From: Owenia fusiformis
Taxonomy: Eukaryota > Annelida > Polychaeta > Sabellida > Oweniidae
DNA: 64,000 nucleotides
Reading direction: 5' to 3'
Assembly: GCA_903813345.2 (NCBI GenBank)
Contig: CAIIXF020000006.1
Span: 622,001 to 686,000, forward strand
The position numbers and the translations under genes are program-made. Positions 28,401-38,420 of this stretch are shown here, piece after piece (the first letter of the stretch is position 1; every line of letters starts with the position of its first letter). The notes under the pieces are model-generated. The model saw nothing but the letters and a program-made list of their open reading frames with translations, made no database searches and had not been told where the DNA came from.

Positions 28401-31400
28401 AAAAAATGATCACAATGTGGAAGAAGTTGTTGTCTGAGTGACACTATCTTAATTATAAATGATTAACAATAATCAAATGTACGACATAATATGTCAAGAT
28501 TGATCTATGGGATCACTACCGAATTTGATACTTAAATCAAAATGGTTAGAATCAGACACGCATGGTTAATGCAAGCGAGCTTTGCCTCGTCGCTCGTCAT
28601 TTTGAAAATTTTACCAGTCATATTATTTTTTAATTGCCCTGTCGCTCATTAAATGGCTCGTTGCTATTTTTGAATTTGCCTCAAATACGTTTTAAAACGT
28701 CCCTATTGGCCTTAAACTCACTTTTCCCTGACATGAACGTAAATAAATTTATTTAAAATGAGAGGAAATGTTTAGTTTGTGATGCACTACATGTAAATGC
28801 ATATATATGATCACCTAATGTAAGGAATAACTTCACCGTTATTAAAATCGTATGCTCAATATCTATTAGGTTTGCCTCGGGATTTTTAACAATTTGATTC
28901 GATGTTATTCCCTAATTCGCCTCACAAAATGCAATACAATTTCAATTTTAATTTTCAAATTGCAATAGGTAAAAAACGCTACATATGCTGCTATCGTTCT
29001 ATGAGTGATCTATGAACTGTACTGTAACATAGTTTTCTAGCGAATTAAATTACAACATCTGTTGATCTTGTTAAATCATATATCTGTCTTTTTAAATATT
29101 CTTATTTATTCATATCTTGACTACAAATTACAATAAACGGGTGACACATAATGTATATTCCCGTGTTTTATACTAATACATGAACAGATGGTGGGGATCT
29201 ACTTGTGTAATAATGCATACTATTTGTTTCTGGTTAATAGTGTGTGTCGCACTAGGCCCGCAAATTATTATAAAACCAACATAAACTATAAATTATATTA
29301 TTGATTAAGAAGATACCTTTTGAGTTTTAACTTCTAGCAGAAATACGAGATAGTAAGAATTTAGTTTTTCAATTTATTTTAGTACTAGATCGTGGATAGG
29401 GATGTCAATTCTGAACAGATCAGTCGGATGAACCTTCTCATAATGTTCAAGGAAAGTGTTCTTATGAGCGCTTTTGAAAGAGCACGCGTGGCACTTATTC
29501 CGAGGAACTGAAATTACAAAATATGTGAATAGTCATGTAGTACAAACACTTATCTTCAAAGTACTAATACGATTATTTTCAGAAGCACAGACAAATTATT
29601 AAGCAACAAAACATGGTCAATGTGAACAATATTACAAGACAATTCAAAGTCGTTAATTTTATCACGTCTAAAACGTTATCTTTACAATTCCAAAACGTTA
29701 ACATGCTTATTATAAGACACGTCCATGACGTTATATTGTCCCTTCTCCATAGTTAACTCCACTTTCTACATTTACGGTCATTTATGGCAATTTTAAGATA
29801 AATACAGTTAAAATATTTACACGATCTTTAGAGTAGTGAATATTATTCCACGTTGTTGAATGGATTGTCTGTTTAAACTTGATTAAATAACACTAAATGC
29901 AAATTAAGTACATATTTCTGGCACTTTTGGTATATAATTGCGATTGATATGAAGTATGATGGATTTATCCCCAAAATAGATTCGTGGGTATGAAGAAGAA
30001 CATCTTAGGTAGAAGTCAAGATATGTAAGTTTGTAAAATATAGAATATTCTTACCATTTTGCTCCATTCTATCGAATGTCGCATCCCATGTTCTTACAAA
30101 ACACGACTAAAGAGTTTAAAAAAACACGACCGGGCCGATTTGCACTGTTAACTCTTGGTCACCGTGATGCTTGGTATATACAAAAATATCTGAAATGAGA
30201 ACAAGCTATTTCTGCTTAAAACAATTCAAAAAAGTCTTACTTTTTCAATCAGTGTTGTCTAGTGATTCTATCACTTTTGTGACATATATTTTATACACAG
30301 TCCCCAAACTAATTTACATTTCCAATTTTGTATTTCATCCATACACATTTCCAGAGTCACATAGCATTAGTACTACATAATTATGTAGACGAAGCTCTCT
30401 TTTACAGATCCAAAATCAAATTGCTGAAAAGTGTAGAATATGTACAGGTTTGGAATTCACCCATCTTATAATAACACTTTGCTTTTATGGATGATACAGT
30501 ATGTTTCTTGCATGGGATATTTATAGTATAACAGGCTCAAATGTGTGATAACTGTTGTATATATTATCTCATGAATATGAATCTAGTATGTACAAGCATC
30601 TTATTTAATTAGAAATCAACAAGATCAGTGTTCTCCCAAGGATTTTCTTGATTGATTGCATAATTGTTTCTTAACCATTCCCTACTAAGAAACATTCAAA
30701 GTTGGTCAAAGTGTTCTAATTTTCATGCTTTACCAAATTCTCAAATGAGTGCAAATGACTTTAAAGCCTTTCAACTGGGCCCAAGGAAATGTTTTACTTC
30801 TCAACTTGGTACAAAACACATAAGCTGCAATCAAGAAACTACTGATACCTCAAATCCTAAAATTGCAGACCATAAGCAGCACTTCTCTTGAATTACCATG
30901 AATCATGTGCATTATCAAGAAGCTAAGAAATTCCAAGTTTTGTAGTTATCCTGTTAGAAAAGATGCTGAAATAGTTTCTCTCAAGCGGCATGGTGTTCTC
31001 TATTGATAGTTGCCAGGTATAGGCAAGAGCTAACTAAGATTTTACGGTACAAAAAGAATATTTCATTTTTAAGCTACAGAAAGCTCTACTCTTGTCTTGG
31101 TCTTATCAGAATATGCACCTGATGAGCTCATATTTGGAAACATTTTAAGTTATTTGTGAAGTTGGTTCTATCCCAAGGCGTTGCAGAGTGGATGAGACCT
31201 TGATACACCTGTTAAACTATTAGGGGTTGTATTGGATGTGCCAACGTTTTGTCCCTACTCTAATGTTCAACCTCCACCTCCACCCACCTTAATTATATTT
31301 CCCAAATAAATGCCCGGTGGGCCGAATACCAGGAATCTCTGGTACACCTGGCCTTAAATACAGTACTTCCAGCAGACAAACAAGTTTAATGTTTTTGTTT

Positions 31401-33782
31401 TTAAGGAACAAGCAGGCCACTATCAAGACCATATCAAGTAAACTTCAAAGCTCTTGAGCCCATCAGCCACCAACATGTGTTGTCTCTTGAAGAGAGATAT
31501 CAATTCTTTCCAATCCTACGTAAACCAAGATGCTTCAGTTGTGATCTTTATAAAATCAACTAAATAAAGGGGTACCCTGCAGTAAACAATAAACAGGTAT
31601 GCTTTGAGCTTGATGCTTGAGATAATTTATCAAAATCTCTTAGCCATAAGTCCAACTACTCTGAGAAGAACTGAATGTGTTGTCTTTAAAAGTTACTGAT
31701 TACTGCACAATTAGCGAACCTTGAGCAACTTGGACATCCTGTTTACACCGAAGTTATCAAAGCTGTGATTCTCTGGCTCATCCTTTGATAGCCTTAAGTT
31801 TAATTCCTGAATACAATACCACTTTGAACTCTATCAACCTTATACTGGAGGAAACTACACCTGAGGGGGGGGGTTAATATGTATCCAACAGACTGACTAG
31901 AATATTATCAAGACTAAATAGGATATATAGTCTAGGGGGGATTACAAAGAATTTATAAAATAAGGCAAACAGATCTGAGTTGGACGCCCTTCGTGGCTAT
32001 ATTCCTTAGATGGTGCCGGTGTCCTATAGAGGTTTACTTTGAGGTTTTAGGTTTACATCTACTGTTTATTTAAGCCTACTTGGAATAAAAATGATGCTTA
32101 CTGAATCCCATTACTTGCTATGTTACTCGCATTTATCTGTCTAGTAAGATTGTGTGTTGGTGTACAATTGGGGACAAAAATAAATGACAGGTCGATTTTC
32201 GATCACCATTTCCTAATTATGGTCGTCTGAAAGCCCATAATTTCCAATATTGTCTAGATATATATCCCTTAAAATTTGTATATTTCACATTTTGTATAAT
32301 CTCATCCACTGATGTATGGCCTCTTGTAAATTCTCTTATTTTTAACATGGGAAATTCTCACTTCAGCAAATCCACCTGTCATTTATTTATGTCCCGAACT
32401 ATGTACAGGTATGTACATATATTGGCTAAAGTTGGGTTAGTTTATTTGAGATCAAGGAAATACTAGGAGACTTCACAAGTAGGGACATACATCTAATAAT
32501 GAAGTGTACTCACCTTTGTTGTGCCCCTGGAAAAAAAGATAGAAAATGTTAGGTCAAATTTTGCAAAATTAGCAAAACATTGATTCAAGATTGACTTCAA
32601 ATTAGACAATCGATGTCGTTTTTATATACTTACATCATTGCATAACATAAAGTTTTGACAATCTATCATAAAACTAATGTAATCTAAAGTTAACAATCTG
32701 ATTTATTCGGAAATTACTTCAACTTACATTTATTTGAATATTTAACACATGGCCGCCATATCCAAGGAGGATTGGCTCCCAGAGTGCACCACCGATATTC
32801 TGTCCCATATATGGGTATGTCGTAATACAAAATTCGAATTCAAACAGCCGCCATTTTGTTCACTTCAACATTTAAATCGTGAATTTTGGTCTTATTTCCA
32901 AACGAAAAATTCCAAAACTCACAAGAAATGATCGAGATATTGGTTCGAATCTTTTGAACTGTTTATTTTGAATTTATAGTCGGTTTTAATTTCAGAAAAT
33001 AACGACATTTCGACGTTTTCATTGTTGGAAAATATCGAGTTTCGATCCTGGGAGCCAATCCTCCTTGCGCCATATCAAAACAATTATGACACGCCAAAAA
33101 TAGATTTTCAGATTGTGTTTTCTCACACCCGTTGATTTGGTTGTGCTAAGGCGGCCAAAGAAAGTGTCATAGTCCAATGTAAAATAACTTAGGGTCACAT
33201 TAGAGTCAAAGGTCACAATAATTGCCCAGGCTCAGCCTTTGAATGGGAATTAATATGGAACTAAGATATTGGAGTGTCAGACTAAATTTCCCTAGACTTG
33301 TTGATTGTGCTAATGTGCTTTTCACCATGTATAGAATTGCTTTAGACCCTGGACCCCCTACCCTTGACCCTGTACCTTTATCAACTTCAACAACAGGTTC
33401 TTGAAATAGAGGGGGGTCTTTAAGCAAGACTTTTTTATCATAACATTGCCAGTTATGTTGTCTATAGATAGATCAACCTACCTCCAAAGTTGAGATTGAC
33501 TGTAGCTTGAACTTCACCCAATCTATTCTTCGCTGTCACTTTATAACTTCCTTCGTCTGATCCCTGCACATTATTAATCACTAATTTCAAATCATATTTA
33601 TTTGTTCCATTTTTATCAACAGTGAGATTAAGTCGATCTGATGATACAACATTGGCTGTTCCTTTTGACCATGAGATATCAGGTTGAGGTGATGCCTCAA
33701 CTTGACAGTGGAACACTAGTTTGTCGCCTTCTTGTTTGATTTGTGGTTTTATTGTGAACCGCGGTGCACTGTCACTAACCAT
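1269..33782 (-). CDS. unc-22: twitchin (UNC-22-like giant muscle protein), N-terminal part, seven coding exons, 3' end outside window
   Basis: Seven exons join without a phase clash: 33782-33482, 32526-32514, 16506-16364, 13594-13436, 5802-5491, 1704-1692 and 1473-1269, giving 382 residues. Seen: three complete I-set Ig domains (about 5-98, 108-203, 211-308) and the first two thirds of a fourth, each opening with a PxFTxKP motif and holding the core Cys and Trp; complete ones end with DxGxYKVxARN and a (V/I)NLNF-like strand. Known: UNC-22/twitchin starts with closely similar Ig domains and is a sarcomeric thick-filament kinase of protostome muscle. Inferred: this is the protein's true N-terminus, because the first exon has an in-frame TAG five codons before its ATG. 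The kinase and Fn3 parts must lie left of base 1. Another titin-family member such as projectin or a stretchin is possible but less likely. Introns reach 16 kb and are rich in mobile elements. Confidence 0.85.
1692..1704 (-). CDS. unc-22: twitchin 13-base micro-exon (linker after Ig3)
   Basis: A 13-base exon between TGTTTCAG and donor GTAAGTAA. It enters in phase 1 and leaves in phase 2, adding G-T-D-K and the start of a Lys codon. Without it the Ig3 exon (phase 1 out) cannot join the Ig4 exon (phase 2 in). Length, phase shift and position after a single-exon Ig domain are the same as at 32514-32526. Confidence 0.75.
3800..4092. mobile_element. MITE-like element, family copy A
   Basis: The ends are inverted: the left end begins TACCATACAGTACC and runs on into ATAATTTTACA, and the right end is its near reverse complement finishing CTGTATGGTA. 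The interior (CCTCCTAAGCAGGT to about CTGTGATCGAAGG) recurs in the same orientation at 19845-20090. It has no coding capacity. Confidence 0.65.
4425..4557. mobile_element. 133-bp foldback element
   Basis: It starts GTCACGTTTGATCTATGGC and ends GCCATAGAGCAAACGTGAC, with further matching toward the centre around AAAATCGA and TCGATTTT. This is a small non-coding inverted-repeat element in a twitchin intron. Confidence 0.65.
5491..5802 (-). CDS. unc-22: twitchin exon with complete Ig domain 3
   Basis: The exon follows acceptor TTTTCAG, starts CCATGGCTGG and ends GAAG|GTGAGG. It encodes MAGPKGSPPKFTQKPAIKQ, VFECKLTGDPKP, ITWYAAGG and GAGDGGEYKVNARNDSGESN, one entire I-set domain. Phase 1 from the preceding exon reads through the ATG. 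Joining the two exons makes ACCATGG, a strong Kozak context, so this could also serve as an alternative first coding exon; that is inference. Confidence 0.85.
7675..8577. repeat. minisatellite of interspersed CAATA/CAATG pentamers
   Basis: About 900 bases built from variants of TGCAATACAATGCAG. It lacks in-frame stops in several frames on both strands, which creates a cluster of overlapping spurious frames rich in Cys, Ile, Leu and His. It is embedded in the inverted-repeat element at 7066-9555. Confidence 0.9.
8752..8942. mobile_element. short MITE nested in the larger element
   Basis: Ends are imperfect inverted copies of GACCCGTATCCTGG and CCTGGCTACGGCCC. Its interior (AGTGCTAAGAATGGTGAAAA) is matched in reverse orientation by the element at 19254-19457, so the two are one family. 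Confidence 0.6.
13436..13594 (-). CDS. unc-22: twitchin exon, second half of Ig domain 2
   Basis: Acceptor TTTCAG, phase 1 in. The exon continues the Ig fold with YVACLEVFDVEPGDGGNYKV, NARNDLGESNANI and a final strand, and ends at CAAA|GTAAGT in phase 1. The GDGGNYKV and ARN motifs are the normal C-terminal half of a twitchin Ig domain and match the preceding exon in phase. Confidence 0.85.
13881..14028. repeat. 74-bp tandem duplication
   Basis: Two adjacent copies beginning CATGAAAAACATGGAAAGAA differ by only a few bases (for example CACGTG against CACATG), which indicates a recent event. Confidence 0.85.
14785..15893. repeat. 162-bp tandem array, about seven copies, locus 1
   Basis: The motif GAAACCTGTAGACAAG recurs every 162 bases (14911, 15073, 15235 and on). 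The same unit occurs in reverse complement at 49966-50800. Repeats of about 160 bp are known in the cores of bivalve pearl/HINE elements; membership is inferred from period and layout only. Confidence 0.9.
16364..16506 (-). CDS. unc-22: twitchin exon, first half of Ig domain 2
   Basis: Acceptor TTTTTCAG, phase 2 in. The exon reads GDGLAPSFTQKPSIKQ, then VFECRISATPEP and ITWSKDGVTI, and ends in phase 1 at GGAG|GTAATT. It carries the core Cys and Trp of an I-set Ig domain but not the second half. No ATG-initiated frame above 60 codons marks it, so it is easy to miss. Confidence 0.85.
19254..19457. mobile_element. short MITE, second copy of the 8752-8942 family
   Basis: It begins CAGGCCCGTAGGA and ends TCCTGGCTACAGGCCTG. 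The inner AAAATCATGCAGTTTTTCAC matches the reverse complement of the 8.8-kb copy. Single ends of similar sequence occur near 18258, 20387 and 26391. Confidence 0.6.
19845..20090. mobile_element. MITE-like element, family copy B
   Basis: Same interior and orientation as 3800-4092: CATCCTCCTAAGCAGGTGTC, then CTGCTATAACCAATTTGGAA, and CTTATCGCAGG. The right end shows GGAGGATG, the inverse of the left CATCCTCC. The outer termini have diverged from copy A. Confidence 0.65.
20739..20774. repeat. CT microsatellite
   Basis: An almost unbroken (CT)n tract interrupted by one AG, inside a twitchin intron. Confidence 0.9.
21240..21385. repeat. imperfect duplication with C-rich tracts
   Basis: Two units share TTTGTCTCCT, a run of 10-13 C, CATGTTAA and ACAACAA(A/C)TTAACCATCAAC, a local duplication in the intron. 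Confidence 0.6.
21790..21996. mobile_element. short inverted-repeat element with internal CACCCACCTGA motifs
   Basis: The ends are CAGTGATCTCCCCA and TGGGGAGATAACTG, near-complements. The interior has three to four copies of CACCCACCTGA(G/A) in non-coding context. Confidence 0.55.
23160..23215. repeat. 20-bp triplication
   Basis: CTTATCAAAAATGTAAAAAT is repeated just under three times in a row. Confidence 0.9.
25540..26283. mobile_element. repeat element with GACG microsatellite and paired inner tandem units
   Basis: TCCCATCGAAC near the left end is mirrored by GTTCGATGGGA at the right. Inside, a unit of about 175 bases (CCGCCATTTTTCAAAATGGC through CAAAATCGCTCCACTACTTTT) occurs twice, and a GGAC/GACA microsatellite lies at 26190-26240. 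The frame that spans it is low-complexity and not a gene. A related degenerate copy lies at about 62690-63205. Confidence 0.65.
27859..30166. mobile_element. 2308-bp non-autonomous element with long, near-perfect inverted termini
   Basis: The left end reads CACGGTGACCAAGAGTTAAC, then CGGCCCGGTCGTG and AAACTCTTTAGTCGTG. The right end is its reverse complement, finishing GTTAACTCTTGGTCACCGTG, nearly identical for about 70 bases. ATGCTT lies directly outside both ends (27853-27858 and 30167-30172), a 6-bp target-site duplication. No reading frame above 60 codons exists inside, so it lacks a transposase. Near-identical arms suggest recent insertion. I cannot name the superfamily; 6-bp duplications are reported for Dada and IS3EU elements among others. 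Confidence 0.85.
32514..32526 (-). CDS. unc-22: twitchin 13-base micro-exon (linker after Ig1)
   Basis: A 13-base exon lies between a strong acceptor (TTTTTTTCCAG) and a strong donor (GTGAGT). It takes phase 1 from Ig1 and passes phase 2 to the next exon, adding about four linker residues (G-A-Q-Q). Support is that both flanking exons need exactly this phase shift to stay in frame and that a second 13-base exon at 1692-1704 does the same job. Confidence 0.7.
32527..33481 (-). other. first coding-region intron of twitchin
   Basis: It contains one foldback element (32750-33075) and nothing else recognisable. The short reading frames in it overlap the foldback or lack any domain. Confidence 0.5.
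32750..33075. mobile_element. foldback element of about 325 bp
   Basis: AAGGAGGATTGGCTCCCAG at the left is matched by CTGGGAGCCAATCCTCCTT at the right, with flanking GCCATAT(C) also inverted. Non-coding. Confidence 0.75.
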
Positions 33783-33808
33783 GATGCTGGAGTCCTAGTT
33801 CATCACTC
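33482..33808 (-). CDS. unc-22: twitchin exon with start codon and Ig domain 1
   Basis: The acceptor TTTTCCAG is followed by 26 bases of 5' UTR, then ATG at 33782. An in-frame ATG-AAC-TAG mini-reading frame sits just upstream and closes the frame, which supports this start. The exon encodes one full Ig domain beginning MVSDSAPRFT, with Cys in VFHCQVEA, Trp in ISWSKG and SDEGSYKVTAKN near the end. It ends in phase 1 at GGAG|GTAGGT. Confidence 0.85.
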
Positions 33809-35440
33809 CTGGAAAACCAATTAATAATCCAAAGAATATTTAATAAGTGTATGTAATCAGTAATAATCAGTTTCTTGATATCAGTGCGTGTACATCCCAA
33901 TTAAGGTAGGCCGAATGTAATTACTTTGAACAGATCAACAAAGGTTTCAAATTTTACTCAATTAGCCCACCTTAATTTAAACCAAAAATTTACCAAAATC
34001 ATAAAAACAACACAATTGTCAAACCTGGACAATCAAATGCCAGTAAACTGTTTCCCGAATGCAAAATCCACCAGTCAATTGATTCTTAAACCTTTATTAC
34101 ACAGGTAATATAAAGGCATTGAAGCATAGGACCAGTACGATGTATTAGGAGATAAGAGTTAAACCTCCAGACTTAGCACAACCCAAATAGCCAAGTAAAG
34201 CACATTGCATTGTGATTATGCAGCATGAAAATAACCCGAAATAATTGCCTGATGAAGCTTAACACACGGTAATGTAGAACATGGAAAGGTTTAGGTGATT
34301 GATAGGAGTACCTGCGGCCTACTCTTTGAGTCTATAACCTTTTAAACCGTCTTTATGTATGTTGTTGTTCCTTTCATTTAGAGACCCAAGGCAATATATG
34401 CAATATATGCATATGGTTAAACTAAAGGGTACAATGTACAATGAAAGCTAGTCTTGTATTAAGCCTCTGGAGTCGGGACCCCATCATACCATAGAAATCA
34501 ATGATGTACAACTCTAAGGGTAACATGTTGCCAACATTATTGTGTTTTTGTGAACTGAATTGTGATTGTATGTGATTGACGACGGTAAGATTCTTCCCTT
34601 TTGTATTATCTTTTAAATGTTGCCATTTGTGCATTGAAACAAAAGTCGAACGATTATGCAAATCGTTTACAAGACGAAACATTTCAAATATACATGTAGA
34701 ACCTATATTCATTCAGTGTTTTGCCTGAAAAACATAAGTGCATCTGCACACAATTTTGTTCCAACCTAGCTACATGGACTATAATGCAATTAAACCACAA
34801 CTGCAATTTGTATAACCTTTCACTGCTTTCCATGCATTTGGTTTGATTTAGAAACATCCCGTGTTCCCTTCCATTCGATATAACACCAGGTATGAATTTA
34901 TAGACAAAATCGAGGGACACGGGCCCATTGCATAACTAAAGATTCGGTCTAATCATGGAACACCAATGCTGAAACGGAACCTTATTGAATAGTGCAGAAA
35001 ATGCCTCATAGGACCAACGTTTAATGGTAAAATCCTATTATGTCTGCATGATTGTTGCAAGAATATCCCAGTTAAGGTAAGACCCGTGAGGTGAGATAAA
35101 CCAAATGCTGGCATGCTAAGTAGTTCATATACCTAAGATTCCCTGGGCATTTCATATCAGACATTACTTAATTTTCTCACACTATTTTCACACCCAATAT
35201 ACCAAGTAAGAGAGGTCTAATCGCACAAGTGTAATGTCCCAGAGAGACCATGCAAAAGGTGAACACCATAAGAGTTGCATACATTTTCCTAACACGTTAT
35301 TTTTGTTGAACCATTTGGGGCATTTTCATTTCACACCTTTTACAATTGTGAAAAAATGTATTTAAATCTGCCCAACCGAGTTATAGTGTTAAAATATTAA
35401 GCCTCGAAAAGCAACACAATCCAAGTAAAGGTAGCTCAAT

Positions 35441-35610
35441 CAAAACAAAAGACACTCTATCAAAACAAAAGACACACAATCAAAACAAAAGACACACATT
35501 CAAAACAAAAGACACACTATCAAAACAAAAGACACACAATCAAAACAAAAGACACGCTACTAAAACAAAAGACACACAATCAAAACAAAAGACACGCAGT
35601 CAAAACAGAC
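35441..35610. repeat. 20-bp tandem repeat, nine units
   Basis: CAAAACAAAAGACACACAAT or a close variant starts at 35441, 35461 and every 20 bases up to 35601. Units are directly adjacent with no spacers. Confidence 0.95.
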
Positions 35611-37599
35611 AGGACATGAACAATCAGAAAGGACAATCAAGATATGGAATGTACTGTGCTTGTTTTACCGATACATGCAGTTTTATTCTTACTTAATTTT
35701 TACAGATGAATCGAGAAATAGGTTAACATAATTTCAATTCATTACTCATTAGACTCATTAGGGATTCTACAATTGGAATTTGCAACTAACGCGGTAACAA
35801 TTACGAAGAAATATAAATAATGTATCTATGAAATATTGAAGATGAGCAATAAAGTCAAGATAAATCATTATAATAACCGTAACCATCCTTCATATCACAG
35901 AACTACCATTTGTTAATGTGCTATAAAGCAAAGTGAACCACTTGGAAACAGTAATTGTGAATTGCGCTGGGGTAGTCTGTTATAAGACCCTGGGAGAATA
36001 TACAATGACAATCCTGGGGATCAGAGCCTAGTGCACCATTACTGTTCAACAACATTAGCGTTGTTCCTGCGAGTTCTTGGAATTGTATCCAACCAAGATA
36101 CAATACTGCCCCCGGGACAACTGCACATAATTGAGACTGATATAAACGAAAAGGAAGATGAACATGGCGGCAAAATCTCCGACAACCATTGATCACTGTG
36201 TTCAACCTGTGACCAATCACAACATGGACCATTGGACCAAATTGAACAAATTGGTGGAGGTTAATTCAACGAGCATCGTTGAATACATACATCGCACCCT
36301 TGACCATAGTTGACCGTAGGCCACAATGCCTGTAGCTTGTAGCATTGTGCCAGAAACACAACAAATTGAAATGATTGGGCCTAAGTAGTACAATTCACGG
36401 CAAAATCCTTTTCATAAACAATTGCTAAGGTTACGTAACATCAATTCGATATTTTCTTTATTTCGACGACAACAAAGACGGGAAGTTACGTTTTTATCAT
36501 GACATTTTAAAAACAATAATAAATGTTTTGTTCACAACACGAACTCTGGCCTGATCTGCATTTATGATATTACGTTTTAAAAGTACCATCAAAAATAAAG
36601 AATATCGAGAAAATGAATAATATAAGCTAGTCAGTATTGTTTTGGAAGCTTACTACTTTAAGTTAATATCGACATTAGAATTGTAAATATTTCAAACAAG
36701 TCAATTCAAAATTGTGACTTCTACAAAAGTGCATTACTTCCAGTGAACAGAATTCTGAAATGCGCAAGGAGATTAAACGCGTAATCAAACTCCATGAGTT
36801 GTATATGCCATTGCCAATTGTCTAAATAGGTTACCTATGTCGTGTTTATTTTTATATTTTGTCGATGCAGCTTTACCTTATGTTATAAGTAATCCTACTT
36901 AGCTAACTTTATTTTTGTGTATGGTGTCTAACAAAGTTCAAATCCCTGATGGAAAATGTTGAAACGAACAACTTGCTAATGTGATCGATTTGATATTTTC
37001 GCATAAGTCTCCGGACCCTCGTCTGTTCAAATTCAAGAGGTCGAGGTGTGAAAATTAAATGTGTGTGAGGGGTACAAATGCTCCAAAGGTATACAGACTA
37101 CACTGTAACTTGTCTTGTATCAGATATATGGTCCCATCGCCTCTTTTTCTTAAACAAGGCTCTGTCCAAAGAAGGAGAAAATCAAGATATATACAAGGGA
37201 TAGAGTTCCATGATTCAAGAATATCTGTACCATTTAGATTGGCGTTCCTCTGAACACGTAAAGTTAACTAAGCACAACAATCACAATAGATGCACTTCAT
37301 TCAAGAAATACACAAATTGTAAATTCCATCCCAGGACATGTCCCGATCATTTTACGCATAATGAATGATGTGATTTTGGGTGATATGTGATATCACCCAA
37401 AATGTATTTTCAAATAATTAATATAACAAAAAGGTCGAACTCACGCAGATTGTGTGAAATCTCAACATACATTAAAGCTGGACTGGCGTGCTAAGATATG
37501 ATGGCGTGTTTAGTGCTTGAGAATTTCACTTATATCTTTCATATATCTTTTTTATTGACTCTTTAGATGTCATATCATGACATATTAGTCACTAAGGTA

Positions 37600-37860
37600 G
37601 AGCAGTTCTTCCCATTGTCGAGTTGAAGAACTGGTATCTTTATCCTGGCTAGAACCATAGACAATTCTAGCCAGCGCCAGCCTTTTATCGAGTTAGCAGC
37701 ACTCTAGTAATCGCCAGTATAGGTCAGCAGTCATAGGTCAAAGACAAATCACAAGAAGTGCTGTGACCTGGGTTTGAACCCAAGACCTCTACTTTTTCAG
37801 CCTGAAGCCAGACTTCCTGCTTTTCAGACCAATGCCTTAACCACTAGGCCAACCCGGCGA
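37600..37860 (-). mobile_element. tRNA-derived SINE
   Basis: On the minus strand an A box (TGGCCTAGTGG) at about 37850-37840 is followed by a B box (GGTTCAAACCC) near 37780, the internal promoter of RNA polymerase III. The spacing is longer than in most tRNAs and the 5' part does not fold into a clean cloverleaf by eye. About 150 bases of body follow. A working tRNA with a long variable arm is less likely. Confidence 0.65.
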
Positions 37861-38119
37861 CCACATGATAACAGGTGTACGTGATAAACATATTTAGAGT
37901 TAATTGAAAATATAATTTTGGACATTGTTTCCCTATGTCCCACTTGCAATTATGAGCCTCTCACTGTGGGAATGTTATACAGTTAATAAGTTGGAGCAAC
38001 TCAAACCTTGTTAATCAAGATGTACAGAGTGAGCAAAAGAAAAGTTCATCTAAATTTTTCCTATGATTTAAAATAAAATGTTCGTTTAATTTGACCCATC
38101 CATAGAAATATAACTATTG

Positions 38120-38420
38120 ACTTCAATGGCAAAACTACGATTGGCCTTGACATTGTTGGGTTTGACCTTGACATTTTTACGACAGATCTTCTACAACTGG
38201 ATTTGGTTCTTGGCACATCCTTCATCAAAAGGCTTCATTTCTCTTTCAATTCAATTATGAAAGAAGTGAAAATACCCCTGGACCAAGGATCGATTGGTCT
38301 TGGCACAGCTACTATTGGCATCGACATTGCTACAACTGACGTTGCTGCGACCATCGGCCTTGACATTGTTACGTTTGACCTTGACGTGGCTAGCATGATA
38401 ATAAAAAAACGGTCGTGGTC
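38120..38420 (+). repeat. degenerate minisatellite encoding an IGLDI-like motif
   Basis: The phrase ATTGGCCTTGACATTGTT recurs in loose copies. Read in frame from 38203 it gives TIGIDIATTDVAATIGLDIV, and the same phrase appears upstream at about 38140. There is no signal, domain or splice support, so I treat it as a repeat and not as a gene. Confidence 0.35.

Larger units (their letters stand above)
16507..32513 (-). other. 16-kb twitchin intron
   Basis: No coding exon is supported. Named elements inside are listed separately. The stretches 16507-19250, 22000-25500 and 30200-32500 show only AT-rich sequence with short unsupported reading frames and small tandem repeats. Confidence 0.5.

Noticed and set aside
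35441-35610. Regular 20-bp repeat that could suggest a CRISPR array
   Set aside because: Units are contiguous with no unique spacers, no cas genes exist, and the DNA is animal.
35921-36232. 103-codon minus-strand frame as a gene
   Set aside because: No recognisable domain, signal peptide or supported splice sites; it lies in an otherwise non-coding stretch.
37760-37860. A functional tRNA gene on the minus strand
   Set aside because: A and B boxes are good, but the spacing is long, the acceptor stem does not pair well by eye and a repeat body follows, so a SINE is more likely.
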